Assembly (NCBI GenBank): GCA_047495785.1
Contig: JBLDXI010000036.1
Location: 310,001 to 374,000, forward strand
Direction of reading: 5' to 3'
DNA: 64,000 nucleotides
Origin: Lepidodermella squamata
Lineage: Eukaryota; Gastrotricha
Each line of letters opens with the position of its first letter. The first letter of the stretch is position 1. Positions 1 to 13,000 of this stretch are shown here, piece after piece. Both the position numbers and the translations under genes were made by a program. A model generated the notes under the pieces. That model was not told the DNA's origin and searched no databases. It saw only the letters and a list, made by a program, of their open reading frames with translations.

Positions 1-2294
1 TGGGCAGTTCACTGATTGCGGATAACACACGATAGCGGATTTCGTCGCATTGCTGACGCATTTTATGTGTTTGCCCTAATAGGATACAATTCTGCCGTTG
101 AGCGAAAATTTCGAAGGTGAAATTCCGAACCTGAATCAACGCTCGGCACGTATCGAACGAATCCACGAGTGAATCAGGCGATAGAACTCGACCGAGCTGA
201 TTGAAAATTATTAAAAATGGCTCGAATTTGAAATAGTATCTTACATCATATTTTCCAGTGCCATTTAGACAGGTTTCGCGACAGGTGCCGCCAGTTGTTG
301 CGTCATAGCACAGTCGAATAAGCTATATTAAGTTCATAAAGGAATCCGAGCGGTAAAAGTAAGCGTAGACTCACCCCTGCCTCACATTCCGCTTTGGTGG
401 GGTAAATCGTAGGACTTAAAGTCTGTAATGTATTATAGATTGGTCAAAGTAAGCCAACTGCCCCAAATAAACTCACGTTACTGCCGTCGCATGGCTGCGG
501 GGCTTGCTTGCAACCTGGGAATGTCAGCCCTGTTGATTCGAAGCAGCGACGATGAGGATACATTGCCGGGGGTGCTGAGAGTTACATTTCACATTTCATT
601 GGAATGACAAATCCACTGGTCAAACTTTACCTGAAGTGCACTCAATCAGAGAGTTGAAGGTAGTACCCGCGATGCTACCGGCCGGGCAAGATGTACCATC
701 CGAAACGAGAATGCATTTCATAAATGTGTATGCGGTTTGATCAACGCAGAGTTGGTGAGGTTTCTATCGAAATTTAAAGGCGTTAACTCATATTTTAGTA
801 AGCAGTTTATTTCAAACCAGCGTTACGAGGCAATCGGCGTAGTTGCTAGCAAAGTCGGTTTTCGAACTGAAAGTCGAAACCTATCGCAACAGAAATCAGT
901 AGCCGGATTAACAAAGTTCAGAACCTACCACTGTCATTGGGCTAGGGCAGTTATTCCGGCAAACGAAACCATTCGACGAGGAGCAAACAGCTGCCGGCTG
1001 TGACCATTGAAAACGTATTCTACATAGAGAAGAATCAGCGCAGTTTTAAACTTACGCCAACAATGCAGTGAGCTTTGTCGATGTATGTTCCAACGCTATA
1101 TGACTGAAATTAAATCATAAAAAATTAATGCCATATATTTTGTCTTGAAAGAATTACTGTATTTGTTCCTATAACAGCCCGGGCTGCTAAAATTTCAACC
1201 TCGAAATTTTGAGAATTGTAAAAAATAGTTGGTGAATCGTTCATTTGTGATGTTATCGAACCGACTTGGCCCCTCAACAGGGATGGGCTAATAGATCAAA
1301 TACGGTACCTGTGTCATATTGGTCGCAATGCAAGGCGTTGATCGACAGCCGAGAAAAGACCGGTCGCTTTGAAGGAAACAGCGATTGTGCGGCAGAAAAT
1401 CGGCGTCATTGCGTTTAACTAAATCAAATGTAATTTTTGAATTTATCAAAAGCCTCAATTTCTTTCAATGTCCAACTTACGATTTTCTTGAGCCATACAA
1501 GAGAGTGTTGTCGACCAATAGCCTACCACATTCTACGAAGAAAATACATACACATTTGATGTTGATAATTTGATAAGAACGAATTTCCTAAAAATAAATG
1601 AAGTGATAAGCCATATTAAGTATTAATTTCGGTTCTATGAATTAATTGCGGTACTTACTCCGCCATTTGGGCAGGAGCCATTGACCGGGATGCAGGTTCG
1701 CTGACCTTTGTCGCAAAGCGTTGCTTGAACATTCTACATGGCAAACTTACCAGTTTTACTCCACAACTTTCAAGGAAATGCTCACCATGAAATTTTTGAT
1801 TGCTGACCTACACAGCTTGTACTGCGTTTCAAAGTTGGTGCCCAGGTATTCAGCATTCTGAGCATAGGAAGAATAAATTACTGAAATTACTGAATTTTTT
1901 AAACCTAACCATAACTTCATCGGCCGATGAACAGCCCAAGTTGCGGGGAATACAACGCATGTTGATTGTTTTGTAGTTGAAGCAGCTTCGAGCCGACTGA
2001 AATTCACCCAAATCAATATCGATTTAGGATGGAAAATCGCATAATCTTACCCCATCGAAGCAACTTGCGGATGACGGCAACGGGAGTCCGAGCTAAAAAA
2101 AACATGTTTCAACGAAAACCGATAATTTCATAGAGAATTTCCCTTGCCTGAACTTCGTCGAGGAGAGAACAGGCCGTTTTACAACCAGTGAAGCTATCAT
2201 TGAGCCGAGAAAAGCAGCGCTTGTAGTCGGCTGAGTAAGCCAAACCAGCTATTCCCAGTAAGAAAATAATGCGGGTAAATGTTAATGTAGCCAT
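1..2294 (-). CDS. Cysteine-rich secreted modular protein, paralog A (3' end outside window)
   Basis: I do not recognise a named family. Exons (minus): 2294-2148, 2092-2051, 1996-1910, 1857-1786, 1733-1659, 1532-1481, 1418-1309, 1103-1056, 997-929, 880-818, 763-631, 574-477, 422-375, 322-245, 196-131, 75-<1. Phases agree throughout. The protein starts with a signal peptide (hydrophobic core FLLGIAGLAYS). It carries three related cysteine-rich units, each opening with an RCF-x(n)-F-x-GC signature (YKRCFSRLNDSFTGC, NRCFLQSDRSFLGC, HRRCFESTGLTFPGC). Exon lengths and phases match the complete paralog at 7039-13745 almost one for one, so a C-terminal C-type lectin-like domain probably lies left of the window. 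Intron 1 has a GC donor (CAG|GCAAGG) where the paralog has GT. It is likely extracellular and glycan-binding, by inference from the paralog. Confidence 0.8.
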
Positions 2295-2523
2295 TTATTC
2301 AAAAATCGCTTGAAATGAAAAAATTCACAAATGATGGTGGGCGTTACACTTCTCCTTTAAAAAATTTGAGCACGAGTTTTTATTGCGATCAAAAGATATT
2401 GCTGCCAAATATGAACTGTCGGTGTTTTATCGTAAAATTACAATGCTTGAGATCGTGCGATTTTGAAAATATGGCGCAAAAATCTAAAACATGTGCTTTT
2501 GATTACGCAACGGTCTATTATTG

Positions 2524-2800
2524 GCTGGGACGAGGTCGCGCCCCTGTTCCTGACCGCACATGCACTCAGGAGAGATAGTGGCCAACACATTGATTTCACC
2601 TAGTTTCTACGCCACAGCAAAAAATGAACTGTCCACTTTTTATCGCTGAATCGCAAGATCGTGTGACCTTGAGTGCAAACAGCTCTAATAAAATGTAAAA
2701 CTGGTCATTTTTTTAGCCATGGTAAAACTGGGACGAGGTCACGAACCAGTTTCTGACCACATGCACTCAGCCCAGCTGGTAGCCAACACATTGATTTGCG
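2524..2800. repeat. Diverged direct repeat, about 75 bp
   Basis: A block beginning CTGGGACGAGGTC and ending CCAACACATTGATTT occurs at about 2524-2597 and again at about 2727-2797. Both lie upstream of paralog A's start. No coding role is evident. Confidence 0.6.
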
Positions 2801-3210
2801 TAATTTTTCATGTGCGAATTATTTTGCGCAAGTATGGAGGCTTTGTGGCGATGAATCATCGTTGTTCGTTCGCAGAAAACGCTAAACAAAATTCAAAATA
2901 AATTGTTTTCAACTTATTTGGATCTGGAACCCTCATATTTTAATCGCTACGAATTTTCGAAATAAATTCACCTTCATAAACAATTTGAAATTTTTAGCGT
3001 TGTCTGAGAACGAACGACGATGATTCATCGCCACAAAGCCTCTCGGATTTCAAAACTTGCGCAAAATCGCTCTTACATGAAAAATTACGCAACTCTGTTT
3101 TTCAGTAATAATTTATTAACACTATTTCAAAATAAATTGTTTTTAAAGGCGAATTTATTTCGAAAATTTGTAGCGATCAAAATATGAGGGTCCCAGATCT
3201 AAATCAGGTG
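2798..3210. repeat. Interleaved inverted repeats (foldback-like)
   Basis: About 95 bp at 2798-2890 reappears as the reverse complement at 2993-3091; the core is GATGAATCATCG next to GAACGAAC. A second pair, 2895-2974 and 3148-3209, shares TCATATTTTAATCGCTAC in opposite orientation. The two pairs interlock rather than forming one simple hairpin. This resembles a rearranged foldback or non-autonomous DNA transposon. No ORF of note is inside. Confidence 0.65.
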
Positions 3211-3609
3211 TCAAAACGGTTTTTACTGCAGGAAGATGAGATAATCCCCTGCCATGTGGCGCCCTTAGCGTTACATTTTTCTGATAGCGAGTGAGCACTT
3301 TATCGTCCCTTTGGACGCTGCTGAAAGCGTCAAGTGCTAAGTGGAATGTTTCAGTTCTTTGGCTTTAGGGTTAACAGCGAGCAGCGAGACGCGCTTCAAA
3401 CTTTCACTCCTCTGAGATTTCGCTTGATTTTATTTTAAGGCTTCTAGATTGCAATCAGGACTGAGTTCACGCCTAAAAATGCCCTTTAAAACAATGATTC
3501 GTGTCTCCTTCAAGGTTTTTTCAGTTAATGGTTACAGCCAAAAATTGAGTAATTTTCTTTTGTTATTAGCTCACTTGGAAGATCCAATAACTATTTGGGG
3601 AACATATTT
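3211..3609. other. Non-coding spacer
   Basis: I see no supported gene. It holds the 3' flank of the sulfotransferase gene. The short ORF at 3449-3643 has no recognisable domain. Confidence 0.5.
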
Positions 3610-4920
3610 TTACTCATCGACTAAAATATCTGGCAGCGGATAACCGAGTAGTTTATAATCAACCTCATAATATTTCATCATAACACGGCGTAGCAAATCA
3701 GCCGGAACATCTTTTAAATACTGCTTATTCTCATCAGAAAAGCGTTTTTTCGGTTCAGGTAACAACGGCACATGTTGGCTGCCAGTGAGGCGTTTCGCAG
3801 CGTAGCGCATGTCACAGTTGAAGTCATCCATCGAGCCGATAAAATCGTAATCGAACGCGCAGAAGTGGCACGTCCTGTGCTGCGGCAGCCAGTGCGGATC
3901 GGTGACTAGAATCGCGTCTTCGATCATTGCCGGTATTTCGGTCTCGTCCAGATAGCGTAGGAAATCGGTCAGTGATATTGGACCAGCTTTGAAAACTTGA
4001 TCCATCGTTGCGTTGGGGTGAAAATGACGGAATATCTTCGAACGCGATACCTATTAAGAAAATAAATAAGAACATAAAAGAATGTTGTGCCTGATTTCAA
4101 TTTTTTAAATTTCAGAAAATTAAATTTATTAAATTTTGAAAGCCATTTTTCAGATTCGCAAGTAAAAGGAAACCAAACATTTGCAACCAGAAAAATGAAA
4201 AAGTTTCTCACCAGTGTATTGTTAACCGCTGAGTAAATTCGATTGCGCCAAGCCGATAGAAATCGCTCGAGTGGCTCGCGGATGAAAACGAATTTGAAGT
4301 AGCTATCAAGAACCTGTTTCCGCTCACCTCGAGTGTAGTTATCCAAAGGTCGTAGGAATTCATAAGGGAAACTTGGGTGAAACACCTTGACCATAGATTT
4401 CTCTTCGTAAATATAACCCGGTTCGTCACTCGAAGCGTTCGACATCAGGCTGACGAGGTAATTCCGAATATTTGCATTGCCAACCTTTCGAGTTCTAATG
4501 AAATTCAACAAAATTCAGCGAAAATTATGAAAAAAATTAAAAACTGACGCGCAGTAAATTCCATTCAACTTTTGGCTAGCCAAAATATTTCTCCAGATGA
4601 ATTTGCGATCACATTCGAGAATGTAAGGGCTAAAGGTTTCGCCTCTGTTGTAGACAGATTGGCAAATTTTCTTCATAAGGGCCAGCCTTTCATTAGATCG
4701 CCGTAAAATAGCGTCATCAGACTAGATAAAAGTGATTGATTTATTAAAATTAAACAGAAAAAGCTCGCTGAATAATTACCGGGCAATTGTCTGCTTTTAG
4801 AGGTTGATGAAAGCTCAATTCCTCGTTATTCTGTACTTTAAGAATTATGCATAAGGTGACTAAAATTGACAGGCCAATAAATGCTAAATATTTCTTCAGC
4901 CTTCTCACAACAAGAAGCAT
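3610..4920 (-). CDS. Carbohydrate sulfotransferase, type II Golgi membrane protein, 345 aa
   Basis: Four exons (minus): 4920-4780, 4721-4549, 4494-4212, 4050-3610. They sum to 1038 nt, exactly 346 codons, with consistent phases and introns of 54-161 bp. The N-terminus has a short basic cytoplasmic tail and one membrane anchor (LAFIGLSILVTLCII). Next comes the 5'-phosphosulfate region (YCATRKVGNANIRNYL, resembling the PKVGST motif of the family) and the 3'-phosphate region (FVFIREPLERFLSAWRN), both typical of the carbohydrate sulfotransferase/HNK-1ST family. Later features are TDPHWLPQHRTCHFC and FDYDFIGSMDDF, also family-typical. By family it transfers sulfate from PAPS to a glycan in the Golgi. 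The substrate cannot be told. It is divergently arranged with glycosyltransferase-like copy 1, 404 bp apart, so the two may share an upstream region. Confidence 0.88.
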
Positions 4921-5323
4921 TTTTCGTAAATAAATAGTGGAAATAATATTTTTTTCACTATTTTACGATTATTTCCAAGCGCACGTGCCGTTGTAAATAG
5001 TAAATTTATGAATGAATGCTCGTAACATTGCGCCGAATAAAATTGATTCCGATTTCCTATTTTCGATATCCTTCATCAATTTTATAATGAATAAATGTGT
5101 AGACAATTTCTTTATTGTCTTCAGGAATTTCATGAGCCAGATAAGTGTCGGATATTAATCTAGCGGCGATGTCGCACTTCAGACTTTCTACTGGAGGCGA
5201 TGACATACCGACCGGATACGTACTTTAAATGAGAGAAGAACAATGCCTGTGAAAACTACGGCAACAGCTTATACACGTGGCTGGCAAAACAAAACACGTT
5301 TATTTAACTCTCGGCATTTATGA
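4921..5323. promoter_or_regulatory. Intergenic region between divergent genes
   Basis: This 403-bp AT-rich interval separates the start codons of the sulfotransferase (minus) and glycosyltransferase-like copy 1 (plus), so it must hold both promoters if the models are right. Just before the plus gene is AACACGTTTATTTAAC. A similar AACACGTTTGTTTAAC precedes copy 2, which suggests a conserved promoter or 5' UTR element. Confidence 0.45.
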
Positions 5324-6855
5324 ATGAATTTAAAGCGAATAACATCTCGCTTTATTCTCATACTATCTATTGTGCTCAACATTTTACTATTGCTAGCATT
5401 TATTCAACCGAGTCGGAAATTTAAAATCTACTCGAATAATGGCAGCAATTTCACGAATTTTACTACAACCGGAATCGATTGGATCGACAAATTTCTTCGA
5501 GCCAGTCCGAAAGATTCTTTAAGAATTTTCATGCCGGAAAATAGGACAAATTTTGGCTTGGCAGCGGACGAAAAATGCGGCCTCGTTACTGGTAATCGAA
5601 TCATCCTGACTTTTGGCTCGCACGGTCCTTACCTGGAACAGGCCGAGGCTCATTGCTCAATAGCTGTCGGAATTCGAGGAATTGATGCTTGTGTTGTAGC
5701 AAATTCGAAAATCATGGATGAGAGCTTCCGGTCTCGGAATCAGGAGAAAATACTGAGCGCAAAACGAGGAGCTGGCTATTGGCTGTGGAAGCCGTATTTA
5801 ATTTTCAAGTTTCTGGTCGAATTGCCCGAGGAAGATCAACTGTTGTACATGGATGGCGACAAAGTGCTAGTCAGAAATTTGGAAGAATTCACCTGTCTTC
5901 AAGTAAGTAAAATCTAAATTTTAGGGGAATTTTCAATATGCACACGGATCCACATTTTGATTCTCGTGGCTTGATAACACTTGTCGGATATTTCTTGCGG
6001 GTCAAGATTTATTACAATAATTCTGCATAAATCACCAGTAAATTCGGCGAAAAAATTCTGTATAAGACGGAGTGATCTATTCAGATCTCATGCTTCGGCT
6101 AAAATTCGGGGAATTATTCAAAAATTAAATCTAGGTGTATTTCGACTTTGGTTCCGCAATATGTAAAGTTGCTACTGTAAATTCGGTTCCGCTTTCGGCT
6201 AAAGGATATTTCGATTTTCATTATTTGGAAGGCGAAATAAATAAGGGAAATAAATTCAGAGAAATATGAAAATTTTGATAATTTCTTCTTTACATAATGA
6301 ATTGTCTTTTTCTAAAATAAATTGTCTCATTAGTGACTTTGTTTGCTCTAATTTTTATAGGCTGAGTTGTGGCAGCCTGTTGTACTATTTTACCAAGAAT
6401 ATATCGATCAGTTGTGGACGAAGGCTGATGCGTATTTTCTGATGAATGTCGAAACTCTACTGCCTAGAATCGCCGAAACAATGCAAGTCTACGGCGCGTA
6501 TCTTATGCTTCGAAAATCACAGGAGTCTCTGCGATTCATCTCAGAATGGCTGGCCTACGCACAGGATGAGCGGCTCATCGACGATCTGCCAAGCTTCACG
6601 AGGCAGGAATTGCCTGACTTTGTCGAGCATCGCCATGATCAATCGATCCTCAGCCTGTTGTCGAAAAAGTGGAACCTAACAACATGGCCGAGTCCTGAAG
6701 CGGTTTATTTTGAAGAAATTCCGCAAGATAAGGATAGAAACGGAGCTGTTGTGACAAGCTACAACCCGCTAGATTTTGAAAAGTTGAAAACTTCAGGATT
6801 CACTGTTCCGACCGAAGGACAGCTTATCCGACAGGGTCAGATGATAAGAATTTGA
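5324..6855 (+). CDS. Glycosyltransferase-like type II membrane protein, copy 1 (357 aa)
   Basis: Exons 5324-5902 and 6361-6855 join in phase 0 after ...TCLQ (donor GTAAGT, acceptor TTTTTATAG). Residues about 10-25 form a membrane anchor. The catalytic-looking part carries GAGYWLWKPY followed by LLYMDGDK (a D-x-D in a GT-A-like setting), and exon 2 ends in a conserved EHRHDQSILSLL block. I recall this GYWLWKPY/DxD/RHDQS pattern from uncharacterised glycosyltransferase-like proteins, but cannot name a family or substrate. Subtype 1/4: exon 2 starts AELWQPVV and ends with EEIPQDKDRNG. An out-of-frame ATG overlaps the start (ATGAATGAATTT), a possible leaky-scanning feature. An AATAAA follows about 95 bp after the stop. 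Confidence 0.8.
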
Positions 6856-7038
6856 AGGAAGTCGCAAACATTCAGCCAAATTCAGATGTTTTATTCTAAA
6901 ATGTCTGCCATCATTGAAATTTTATCATTTCGTTGAAATCGCATCTTTGATCGAATAAATATATTTGCAGATAATCGCAAATTCGAATCATCACATCATC
7001 AGTTTATAGTCCGTTATGCTATTCTGTCTGTGCAGACA
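6856..7038. other. Convergent 3' spacer
   Basis: This short spacer separates the convergent copy 1 glycosyltransferase-like gene and the lectin-type gene. It holds AATAAA near 6954 for the plus gene. Nothing else is seen. Confidence 0.5.
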
Positions 7039-10000
7039 TCAGAACGTCTCACAGGTAATACTGTTCGTAACTGAATTGTAGCAACCCGCTCCTTCCAGCT
7101 TGCAGATAGAAGCCGTTGAATCGAAGTAGAAAACGGCACAGTGAAGTTGGGCGGGGTAACTGAACCAATCTTCCTCGACAACGGTGTACAGCGTTCCATC
7201 CCACCACGCCGCGCCATTTCCAAAGTTAGACATTCCCACCCATGAGCGAGTAACGCCTTTGTCAACGCTCAGCTGCCTCGCTTTAGCCATGTCGGCACTT
7301 GTTTTCGGCATCGAAATACGACCATTATTATTGGAACATAATGGAATAGCCATCGTTATCATCATTGGCACTTCACCTTGCGCAATGAAGAACTGCTTGG
7401 AAGCATTCTGACAGCTTGATGAGCTGAGGAACACAGTCTTAGGTGGGAAGCGATTAGCTGTTATCGAGCACCCCCCGGCGTTGCTCAACTGGCAGTTGAC
7501 GGATCCATCGGCCTCTTCGCAACGGTGATAGCTGCAAAAATAAGGACCTTATCAATGTTGGAAACATTTTTCATATAATTAAAAAAAGGATGCAAAAGGG
7601 TTGCTGTTTGTCCCTACAGGGCTCGAAGGTAGGGGCTCGAAGCCTTAAACTTTAAAATCAAGGGGTACTCTTATGTTTTCATCTCCCGCCCCTTGGGAAA
7701 CTTGGGCGATGTAAGGGGGGACCCTTTCGGTAAAATTCCCATCTTCTACACTGGTTTAAATGAAAAACGGGGTTCCGAAACCGCAGTCAATTTTTTGGGG
7801 GTTTTGGGGAAGTGCAAGAGCCCAAAAAACGAACTTTGTAAAAACCTAAGACTCGAACTACGCTAACCCTAAACCTAACCCGAACACTGACCCGAACCCT
7901 AACCCCTATACCTAATTCCAAGTCATCTTTTGGCTAAAAAAACACGATTTTATGAAAAGAATATGTATGAAAGGTAATTTTGTCATACATAAATATGTAT
8001 GAAAGAACACTTCGTTAGAAAAATTTGATTCTATCTGACCTCAACCCAGGCGAGAAATGTAGAATAATTCCTAAAATACTGACAACTTCCACGTGTGAAT
8101 TCTGGAAAAATTCGTTTTTAACTCACCCTTTTTTGCAAACTTCGAAGTTGTTGAATATTTGACCGTTATTCCACGGTATCTATTGTCAAAAAATGACAGT
8201 CATTTATATCGGAGGATAGAAACAATTTCTACCGTGTCATTTGGGCAATTCGATGTCCGCGGGACGCAAACTAGAGAACGTTTCATTGCGCCATCAACGC
8301 ATTTGATATGCTTGCCCTGTCGGAAAAAAATAACGTAAATGAGTAATTTCCGAAATCAGTTACTCACCTGAATCAAGGTTCGGCAAATATTGAATGATTC
8401 AGCCAGAGAGCCAGACGATCCTACGATACGCCCAAGCTAACAACGAACTATATTAGAACCGGCTCAAATTTCAGATATTTGAATAAACTTACATCAAATT
8501 GTCCATATCTATTAAGGCATGTTTCGAGGCATGTGCCACCGCTTTCCGAATCGTAGCACATTTGAATACCCTATTCTCAGCCAAATAAAGCATGCACTTG
8601 ATTCTTCAACTAAATCAAGAACTTACTCCAGCCTCGCAAGCTGCTTTCGTAGGATAGACAGTCGTACCAAGCGTCTATAGGAAGAAAACTTGACTTCTTG
8701 AATCTTGAGCTTGAAAAACTCACATCGGTTCCGTCGCATTTTTGCGGGGCTTGTTTGCAGCCTGAGAAATACAGCCCTGATGTATCGAAGCAACGGCGGT
8801 GGGGATACATGGCAGGAGGGGCTATAGGAGTTACTGATAACCTTTTGACTTCAAAATATTCTCAACTCACCATTAATGCACTCGTTCAGGAAATTGATAG
8901 TCGCCCCAGCAACCGCGCCTGCTGGACACGATGCGCCACTTGAAACAGGAATGCAACTCACGAAAGTGAAAGATGATTTAGCGACGCAGAGCGTGTGTGG
9001 ATTCTACGAAGTTACATAGCGTTAAAGCGGTCAGTGGCTCAATGTGAAAAACCTGGGATGCTGGGAGACAGTCGGCGTAGTTGCTCGTGAAGTCGGGCTT
9101 CGAGATGAATGTAGAAACCTTGGGGAGTAGGAGAATTTTTGTAGAAAATATCCTGACCATTATTTAAAATTTAAATTCGTACCAGAGACATTGGAGACGG
9201 GCAGTTGTTGCGGCATACTAGGCCATTCGATGAGGAGCAAAGCGCTGCGGGCTGTGGTTCAAGAGATTCAAATGAAGATATCTGAATCGGAAAAATCAAA
9301 CTAACGCCATTGAGGCAGTGAGTTTTGTCCATGTAGGAGCCATCACTGTAGGACTAACAATCGACTTTCAAAATGAGAGGTGCGTTAGTGAATGATAGCC
9401 CACCTGCGTCGATGAGGTCGAATTGCATGGAGCTGATTGGCAGCCGACAAAGGACCGGTCAGTTTTGAGAAAGCATCGATAATGCGGCAGGAAATCAGCT
9501 TCATTGCGTACGACTAAAAAGATGGAGAAGTGAGAAGAAATTGAAGGTGTTCAAGATTCATTCAAGAGCGTTTAGAGCGGGGCTGCTAATTGCTCAACAT
9601 TGCAAAGTATAACGACTCACGTTGTTCCTGGGCCATGCAAGATAGCGTTGTAGAAAACCGGCGCACCAAATTCTACGAATAGGTAAACATTTTACTTGAA
9701 TTGGAAATGTTCACTCCCAACTACTCCCAAGACATTTTCAATTTAAAAAGGGGGTGTGCAGTTTGGAAAGTTTATACCTATTTCAAGAGTTTTACAAAAA
9801 TTTAAAATGTTAACAACTTTACACTAATTTAAAAGTATACACTAATATAAACTTAATTGAATCAATTTTTTGAATTAATTTTTTGAAAATATTCACATAA
9901 ATTAACAATTAATTTTTTGAAATTATTCAAATTCAAAAATCAGCGTTTACACGCGGAGATTCATTGCTTAAGCATGGGGCGTTCGTTCGTTCTCGGAGAA

Positions 10001-13000
10001 CTGGCGGAGAAACAGGTTGGGAAGTGGATATCGACGATTCAGACGTTGACGATGAAGATGAGCGTGGTTTCTTGCGTTTTTTTTCCTGCTTTTTGCCTCG
10101 ACCTTTGCCAGCGCCACGAAACTGCGAGCGACTGCCTCGAGGCCGTCCACGGGAGTTGACGATGCGATGGAAATTGAAATTTAAACTCGATCGCTCCCGA
10201 GAGCCATCTTGGACGAACAAATTAGAAATGTCTTCTTCCGGTTGGTTTTCGGCGCAATTTTCGCTGTCGACGACGACGCCGTCGTCCCATGTAGTCACGT
10301 TGACCATGTCACCTTTGCAAACTATGGAGTCGAACTTTTCCAGCTGCTTCAGGTATTGGCTAAACATTTTTTCTCCATGTTGCGCCATGTTGTTCGATAA
10401 CCGCGTCGCTGTTTTCATCGCTTCGGAGTACTTCTGCTGGGATGATTTTGCAGCATCTTTGGAAGACGGGCTGTTGAAGTTTGCCAGTTCGTAATGGAAA
10501 TCGCCACCGGGGCCGCTGAAGGCACTGTTTATCGTGCTGTTAGCGGGATCTTCAAACAAAGCTTCGCTCAGGATGTATCGCTTTGCAAAGCAGGCCACGT
10601 CAAACAGCGGCAATTGCAACTTTTGCCTTAGTGCCAAAACATGGTGGCATGGTAGTTTCATCTGTCGATATCGTGTACAAGAGCAGTTGTCGTCAAAAGT
10701 TTGATAACGTCGTTCGCCTCGGTTAGACTTGACCCTGACATCACCAATCTTCAAGTTTATGAATTCAACGGCTTGCATCGACTTCAAAGACTTAAAAAAT
10801 TCGCGGACTCCAAGGTCGCCGAGAGAGAAGGAAGCAGCGTTTAAGCAAGATTCGTATTCTGGGCAAACGAGCTGAATTCGTTTGTTGCAATTTTCTTGAT
10901 TCTTCGGTTGCTTATCCGCCAATTTCACAATGGCCGGAATCGCCTTCGCTAACTTGGGACGCTTGCCAATCGTCGCATTAATGGCAACCTTGAAATGCGA
11001 GAAGGTTCCTTCGCCTCGATTAGTGGTGTTGTCCCCCATCGTCTCAAGATGCTTCCTTCTGTGAAATGCCCACGCGTCGACGCAGTTGCCCCAGTTGCGA
11101 TCATAATAATCCAAAAGTGATTCCGGCTCCTTCTTTTGCGGCAGATGAACCGTCAAATTAGCAATGGACTTGCGAAATGTTTGCTGATGTGCTAGAAACG
11201 ACTTATCATCCGGGTCACGGATCATTTCCACCAATGACTCCAGCAGCTTAGTCTTCGTGTCAGGAGTGGCGTTGACCCTTACCAGAACACTGCGCCAATA
11301 CTTGCGGACATGCCAGAAACACAGCAAAACCGTGGCATTGGGGAAAATTCGCTTCAGCATCTCGATTTGCGCGAGATCCTTATCGACCAGAAAAACACGA
11401 GGATAGTGGTGCCTGTTACGTACAAAATGTTATTTTGTTCATATTGGAGAAAAACGACTTTTTGTAATGTTCCAGCACGAATTCAACGTTTTCGTCCGTC
11501 TCCGTGGCCAGGATTGAAATCGCAGCGATCGCAGTCTTGCCTGTCAATCCGTCCTGGGTGGTAAACAATAGCAACTTGTATCCTTCCAAATTTGTGCCAA
11601 ATGTAGTGTCAACAACGACGGCGGGTGGATCTTGTTGTTGCAGACGAGCTTTCATTGGATTCGTTTGTAAAAACATGGCCTCCACCTTGTTACCATCACC
11701 CTTGCGAATCTCAACGGTTCCACCTTTCTCTGTAACGGAAAATTACAATTAGGGAGTCGTTAAACTTATAGAAGACGTCATAAAATACCTTCGACATCTG
11801 TTAAAAATTCAGTTAGAGCTGCGTCAAGAACTTCAGGATCAGATACGGTGAGTCTCAAGTTCTGTATCTGTCGCGATGTGATGTTTTTCCCTGATATATT
11901 TCACCGAAATAAGATACCATGGCACATGGCAGAAAACTATACCTGTCTGATTACTAGCGATCTCTGCTAGGACACTTGGCCTTATATAAGCCGCCGTGCT
12001 CAGTTCAACTAGGCGCTTCTTCTCGTCTTCACTTAGGCGATTTACCTGAGAATAAGCATCATAGATTTCCTTGGAAATTTTGTGACCTTTATGGACACAT
12101 GTTGCTTTTGACAGTTTCCAAGCATCCAACTTCACTGAGTAGCCAAAGCTCAGCCTGAAAGGGCAATTGGTGAAGAAGGTGTGTGTGATATGCCGTTTAC
12201 GTTTCCCCTTCTTTTTTCTGTCGTTAACAATGCCGTGAATGCATTCCCAAATGGTTTGAATGCTAGAAGACGATCGCTTTGACAAAACGACATGGTGCTC
12301 TTTAGCCCAGGCTTCCACGTGGCTTTCTACATCTCCTAGGCATTTATACGGACTTTTGTCAGGAAATTCAGTGATAATGTCTTCCATCATATGAGAATCG
12401 AATTACAAAGAAATGCTCCTAATTTTATAGGTATAAAGTAATTCAAGACAAGAACATTCATAAGCGTAAAATACGAAGAATTCCGGGCGTCCCACTTAAA
12501 TAACAACTGTTATAGAAGTGAAATCCGGCCCCTCACCTAGCAGGCTCGCTAAGTGAGGGGGCGCAGTGAGCACTGCAAATACAAGCATTAATATTTCTCT
12601 TACTATTTTTCGTGTACTGATATGTATACTGACATGTGATATTGATTTCTTCATTTGACCTTGGCACGAAATATGTTCGCAAAAAATGGTTTGGCGCTAA
12701 ATTCAAGCTTCTCATAGACGACATCACTCGTACGCCTTTATGTGACAATAATAATTGAGTAAGATACGAATATAGCCAATTTTGTGTACATAGATCTACC
12801 CCAAATGTGTAAATTGAGGCTCAGTATGTGCGTCAGCTCATGATTAACTTTAAAAATATTTTTAAATCATGTAAAACATCAAGTTTTAGCGTAAAAATAA
12901 TAAATAGAAAATTATGTACAAAAAGGGAAAATATACCACATAATTATGTACAAATAGGGAAAATATACCACATAATTATGTACAAATAGGGAAAATATAC

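Noticed and set aside
3824-4511. ORFs of 83, 180 and 73 codons overlapping the sulfotransferase
   Set aside because: They are read-through or shadow frames; the spliced model with four exons explains the region fully.
9964-10494. 176-codon plus-strand ORF
   Set aside because: It is antisense to the MULE transposase C-terminal exon and shows no domain.
11412-11416. Frameshift in the MULE transposase near 11.41-11.46 kb
   Set aside because: A 46-bp GT-AG intron (11413-11458) restores the frame and gives EHYKKHHYPRVFLVDKD, so it is an intron, not a lesion.
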